Shown here: one piece after another, positions 61,373-64,000 of the stretch
Layout: the number at the start of each line of letters is the position of its first letter
Position numbering within the stretch: the first letter of the stretch is position 1
NCBI GenBank assembly: GCA_025531455.1
Contig: JAMYHL010000027.1
Location: 124,001 to 188,000, forward strand
Source of the DNA: Apiotrichum sp. Y4204
Taxonomy: Eukaryota; Basidiomycota; Tremellomycetes; Trichosporonales; Trichosporonaceae
Length of the DNA stretch: 64,000 nucleotides
Direction of reading: 5' to 3'
Program-made: the position numbers and the translations under genes
The notes under the pieces: model-generated
Databases searched by the model: none
Told to the model about the DNA's origin: nothing
What the model saw: only the letters and a program-made list of their open reading frames with translations

Positions 61373-63323
61373 ATGACGGGGTCAGCAGGTCAAATCATCT
61401 ATCAGGGTATGTGTTTGAAGAATGTGGCAGATGTGCTGAACTGAGCAGCGTTTGTGCCGACGCTCAACATGGCACTTTGCATCGGCACTGGGTTTGTTAT
61501 CGCCAAGGTCGGCGGCGTAACACCGGCCAGTATAAAAGGCATCAGTTTCTTGACAATGGTACATGACAAGCGTGTGGCAAGACTTACATCCCAGAACGTC
61601 GGACTGCCATGCCTGATATTTTCGTCAATGGTCTCGTCGTTCACGCCCGAAACTGTCTCGGCGTTTGGGCCGTTGATTATGATGGCCGTGATATACCAGT
61701 CCTTAGGCCTGCTCCTCGCCTGGATAGTCCGAGAGGTCGCATATGTCCCGCGAGACTTCCGCTGGGGCTTCCTTGTCGTATGTGAAAAGTCGTGTCGGAA
61801 TAACGCTCACATACAGATGGGGGTGATCTCTAACTGGGGTTCGTGATATATCTTTACCCCGTCGCTGACGACACTGACATACAGGTAACCTCCCCACTGC
61901 TATTGTTCAAGCTGTTGCAAGGAACGAGCCGTTTGACCCCGCTACGGATGTGGATCTTGGTATCGGCTACATTGCGTGAGTTGTTCACTGATTGCCTTGG
62001 TTATTCTTCACAATGTTTATCTCCCAGTGTCTTTGTTCTCGTTATGAACACTACGTTCTTTGGGCTAGGAGTGCACAGAGTACGCTGAAGTGTGTAGGTC
62101 GCCGCTATGCTGACGGCAAGATCTGTGGTTGGGACTTCAACGAGGATCGCGCAATAGCCGACCCACTGCCCTTCCGGCAACGATGGCAGAGAAGACTGCA
62201 AAGACTCAGGCGACTATTCGCAACTGCATGGTCGAGACTGACGGGTCCCCGTGTCTCGAGCACGCCAGTCGAGTCCGTACGCTCATCTCTCACCCCCACC
62301 TTACGTTCAAGTTCCAGCTGCAGCACCATGGAATGTCTCCCGCAAACAAATTCGTATCAATCGCAGAACGGCATCGATGCCGTCAGTCTCCACAGTACGA
62401 GCGGATCAAGAACGCCGTCGGTGAACGAGAAACCCGTTGGCCCACCCGCAGGTCAAGAACAGGCTGCCATTCTCCCGCTATCGAACACCACAAAACAATC
62501 CCTCAAAACTTCTCTGTGGGAACATTTTCTCAAGGTCTTGAGATACATTCCGACGCCGACCTGGGCGGTCATTTTCGGAGTGTCATGTTCATTGATCCAG
62601 CCGTTGAAGGCCCTCTTCATCGACACGCCTTCATGGACTTCTGTACGCGTCCCAAATGCTCCGGACGGGAAACCTCCCTTGCATTTCCTTCTCGATACGA
62701 CCAAGCTCCTCGGCGCAATCACAGTTCCCTTGGCGCTCATGCTTCTTGGCGCCAGTTTCTCCCAGCTGAAGGTATGATTTGTGAAACTGGGACAAACCTA
62801 ACGTTCAGTTTCCAAGGCAATGGAATGACTTTCCGCTCGTTGCCATCGTATCCATGACCGCCATTAAGAGTCAGTGCACCCGCTTTTCCTAGCTAACAGG
62901 CGCAGTGATCATTATACCGGTCTTCAGCGTGTAGGTCGTCAGTATATCACTCAAATTGACGCCAGTTTCGTCGTTCTCGCCCTTCAAGGACGGACTAATT
63001 TATTCCCCCCAGAGCAGAAAAGTGGGTCAAGTCCCTGTGCTGATTGTTTGCTGACTGTCGCCAGTCCGAACGTTTGTCACCATCCTATTATCCGGAACAC
63101 CAGCGGCGGCAAACCAACTCGTGGTCACCCAGCTCTACAATCCCGCCGGCACAGCCCATACTGTTTCCAAGTTCCTTCTGCTGCAATGTGGGTCCATCAT
63201 GAGATTCTAAGATTCTCACATCACAGACCTCCTCATGTTCATTCTCTCCACGTAAGTTGTCGTCCCTGTTGCCTAGCTAATAGAAGTGCACTGGCGGCTG
63301 TTGCCCTGTACATTGTTCAGTAA
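61373..63323 (+). CDS. Auxin efflux carrier family transporter (Ecm3/PILS-like)
   Basis: Thirteen exons (61373-61406, 61449-61558, 61595-61777, 61817-61838, 61885-61975, 62028-62079, 62121-62771, 62809-62869, 62906-62930, 62966-63021, 63065-63187, 63227-63251, 63284-63323) give 490 residues with phase kept throughout. The fold is the PIN-like/AEC type: five N-terminal membrane helices (FVPTLNMALCIGTGFVIAKV; NVGLPCLIFSSMVSSFTPET; LIMMAVIYQSLGLLLAWIV; NWGNLPTAIVQAVARNEPFD; IGYIAVFVLVMNTTFFGLGV), then HRICGWDF. A ~150-residue Ser-rich cytosolic loop and a second helical half follow (PTWAVIFGVSCSLIQPLKAL; LGAITVPLALMLLGASFSQL; TFVTILLSGTPAAANQLVVT; LLMFILSTSALAAVALYIVQ). Yeast relatives are ER-located and poorly understood. 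Exons of 22, 25 and 25 nt make it easy to mis-annotate. The substrate is unknown. Confidence 0.88.
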
Positions 63324-63504
63324 TATAGATTCTCATCAGCCATATTAGATCAATGTCATAACATCTCCGGCACATTTGTGACCATGATGTACAGCTGCTA
63401 TTCTTCAGGACGAGCGATGCCACTGCTAACTATCACCACGAACTGGTACTACAACGGAAACGACACAAGACACAACCTACAACACTGCCCCGACATTACA
63501 GGGC

Positions 63505-64000
63505 CTAAAAATTGGGCCAGGATCGAGGACCATCAAGCGAGGTGTCGATCTCCATTTGGCTAAGGGACGTTTGAAGTTCGTTCTGAGAGTCCTTGCGTCC
63601 TCGTTGAACACCCATCGTCTGGTCGTTAAGTCTCTGGTCCTCGGCGAAGTCCATAAGTCCCCACACAACTGCATCCTTTCCGTCGGTTTCGGGAGATCCG
63701 GTGGACAGAGGAGTGGAGCGCTGGACGTCGGGGCCCGACGAAGCTTCCGTCGGGGACGCCTCAAAGACCAACATATTGTTGGTCGAGTTGCCGAGCCCGG
63801 ACCAACCGGCCTGAGTGAGAGGAACGAGACGCTCGGGCTCAGGGCTTGATTGCATTGCCTCCAGATGGTCCCCTGGTTGGTGGTGGGAGTGATTTGACGA
63901 CGTCTGAGGTTGGGGTTGATCACCGGAAAGGAGGAGGGATTCGAGATAGCGAATACGCGAAGATTGTTGTTCGTTCACTGTCTGAAGGTCGCTGGAAGTG
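63505..64000 (-). CDS. 3' end of an unidentified gene, cut by the right edge
   Basis: A minus-strand frame open from the right edge to a TAG at 63505. The first readable part is TSSDLQTVNEQQSSRIRYLE, a likely short coiled coil, followed by Ser/Pro/Gln/His-rich disordered sequence with no known domain. The short coiled coil after a missing N-terminus is the layout seen after some DNA-binding domains (bZIP or Zn2Cys6), but nothing here proves it. An acceptor-like CCTTCAG lies near 63984, so the exon may begin there. It converges on the transporter gene, with 181 bp between the stops. Confidence 0.5.
   Translation of the reverse strand, partial: TSSDLQTVNEQQSSRIRYLESLLLSGDQPQPQTSSNHSHHQPGDHLEAMQSSPEPERLVPLTQAGWSGLGNSTNNMLVFEASPTEASSGPDVQRSTPLSTGSPETDGKDAVVWGLMDFAEDQRLNDQTMGVQRGRKDSQNELQTSLSQMEIDTSLDGPRSWPNF

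Overview
This window is nuclear DNA from a basidiomycete yeast or yeast-like fungus, most likely a tremellomycete (Cryptococcus/Trichosporonales relatives). That placement is inferred from the GC-rich, gene-dense layout, the many short introns (about 34-60 nt, GTRAGT donors, CTRAC-like branch sites, CAG/TAG acceptors), CT-rich leaders before start codons, tRNA genes with introns, and gene families typical of that group. All exon joins given here were read by eye from splice signals and checked for reading phase; none was checked against transcripts or databases.

Layout. 0.5-10.7 kb: an FHA-domain protein with Ki-67-like architecture, a possible small gene on the minus strand, the PEX5 peroxisomal import receptor, a U6 snRNA gene on the minus strand, and an unrecognised basic protein. 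11.4-19.6 kb, all minus strand: an intronless acetyl/propionyl-CoA synthetase, an aldo-keto reductase with an 11-nt exon, and a BET double-bromodomain protein. 19.6-22.9 kb is a gene-free, low-complexity stretch upstream of the BET gene. 22.9-27.8 kb: exocyst SEC6 converging on a TRF4-type poly(A) polymerase. 27.8-30.4 kb: a disordered region with a 195-nt-offset direct repeat, a possible decayed gene and tRNA-Pro(AGG).

30.4-41 kb: COQ9 and mitochondrial aspartyl-tRNA synthetase, divergent over about 205 bp; a RAD57/XRCC3-type recombinase; an initiator-like tRNA-Met; cullin-4; and TRP2. 41-46.1 kb: a 2-kb gap, then an SKT5/CHS4-type chitin synthase regulator ending in a CaaX box, with a possible alternative first exon. 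46.1-50.2 kb is an AT-rich region with no convincing gene. 50.2-64 kb: SWD2 (WDR82) and RBM25 from a shared divergent promoter, CDC48 in 19 exons, an LRR protein, an auxin-efflux-carrier-family transporter in 13 exons, and the 3' end of an unidentified minus-strand gene that runs off the right edge.

Most genes are single-copy housekeeping functions (chromosome structure, transcription, splicing, proteostasis, secretion, mitochondria, amino-acid synthesis). There is no operon or obvious metabolic cluster. The most novel items are the Ki-67-like FHA/TP-repeat protein, the phase-open long PEX5 intron, several microexons (including a 13-nt last exon that restores the CDC48 C-terminal motif), and the AT-rich gap at 46.1-50.2 kb.
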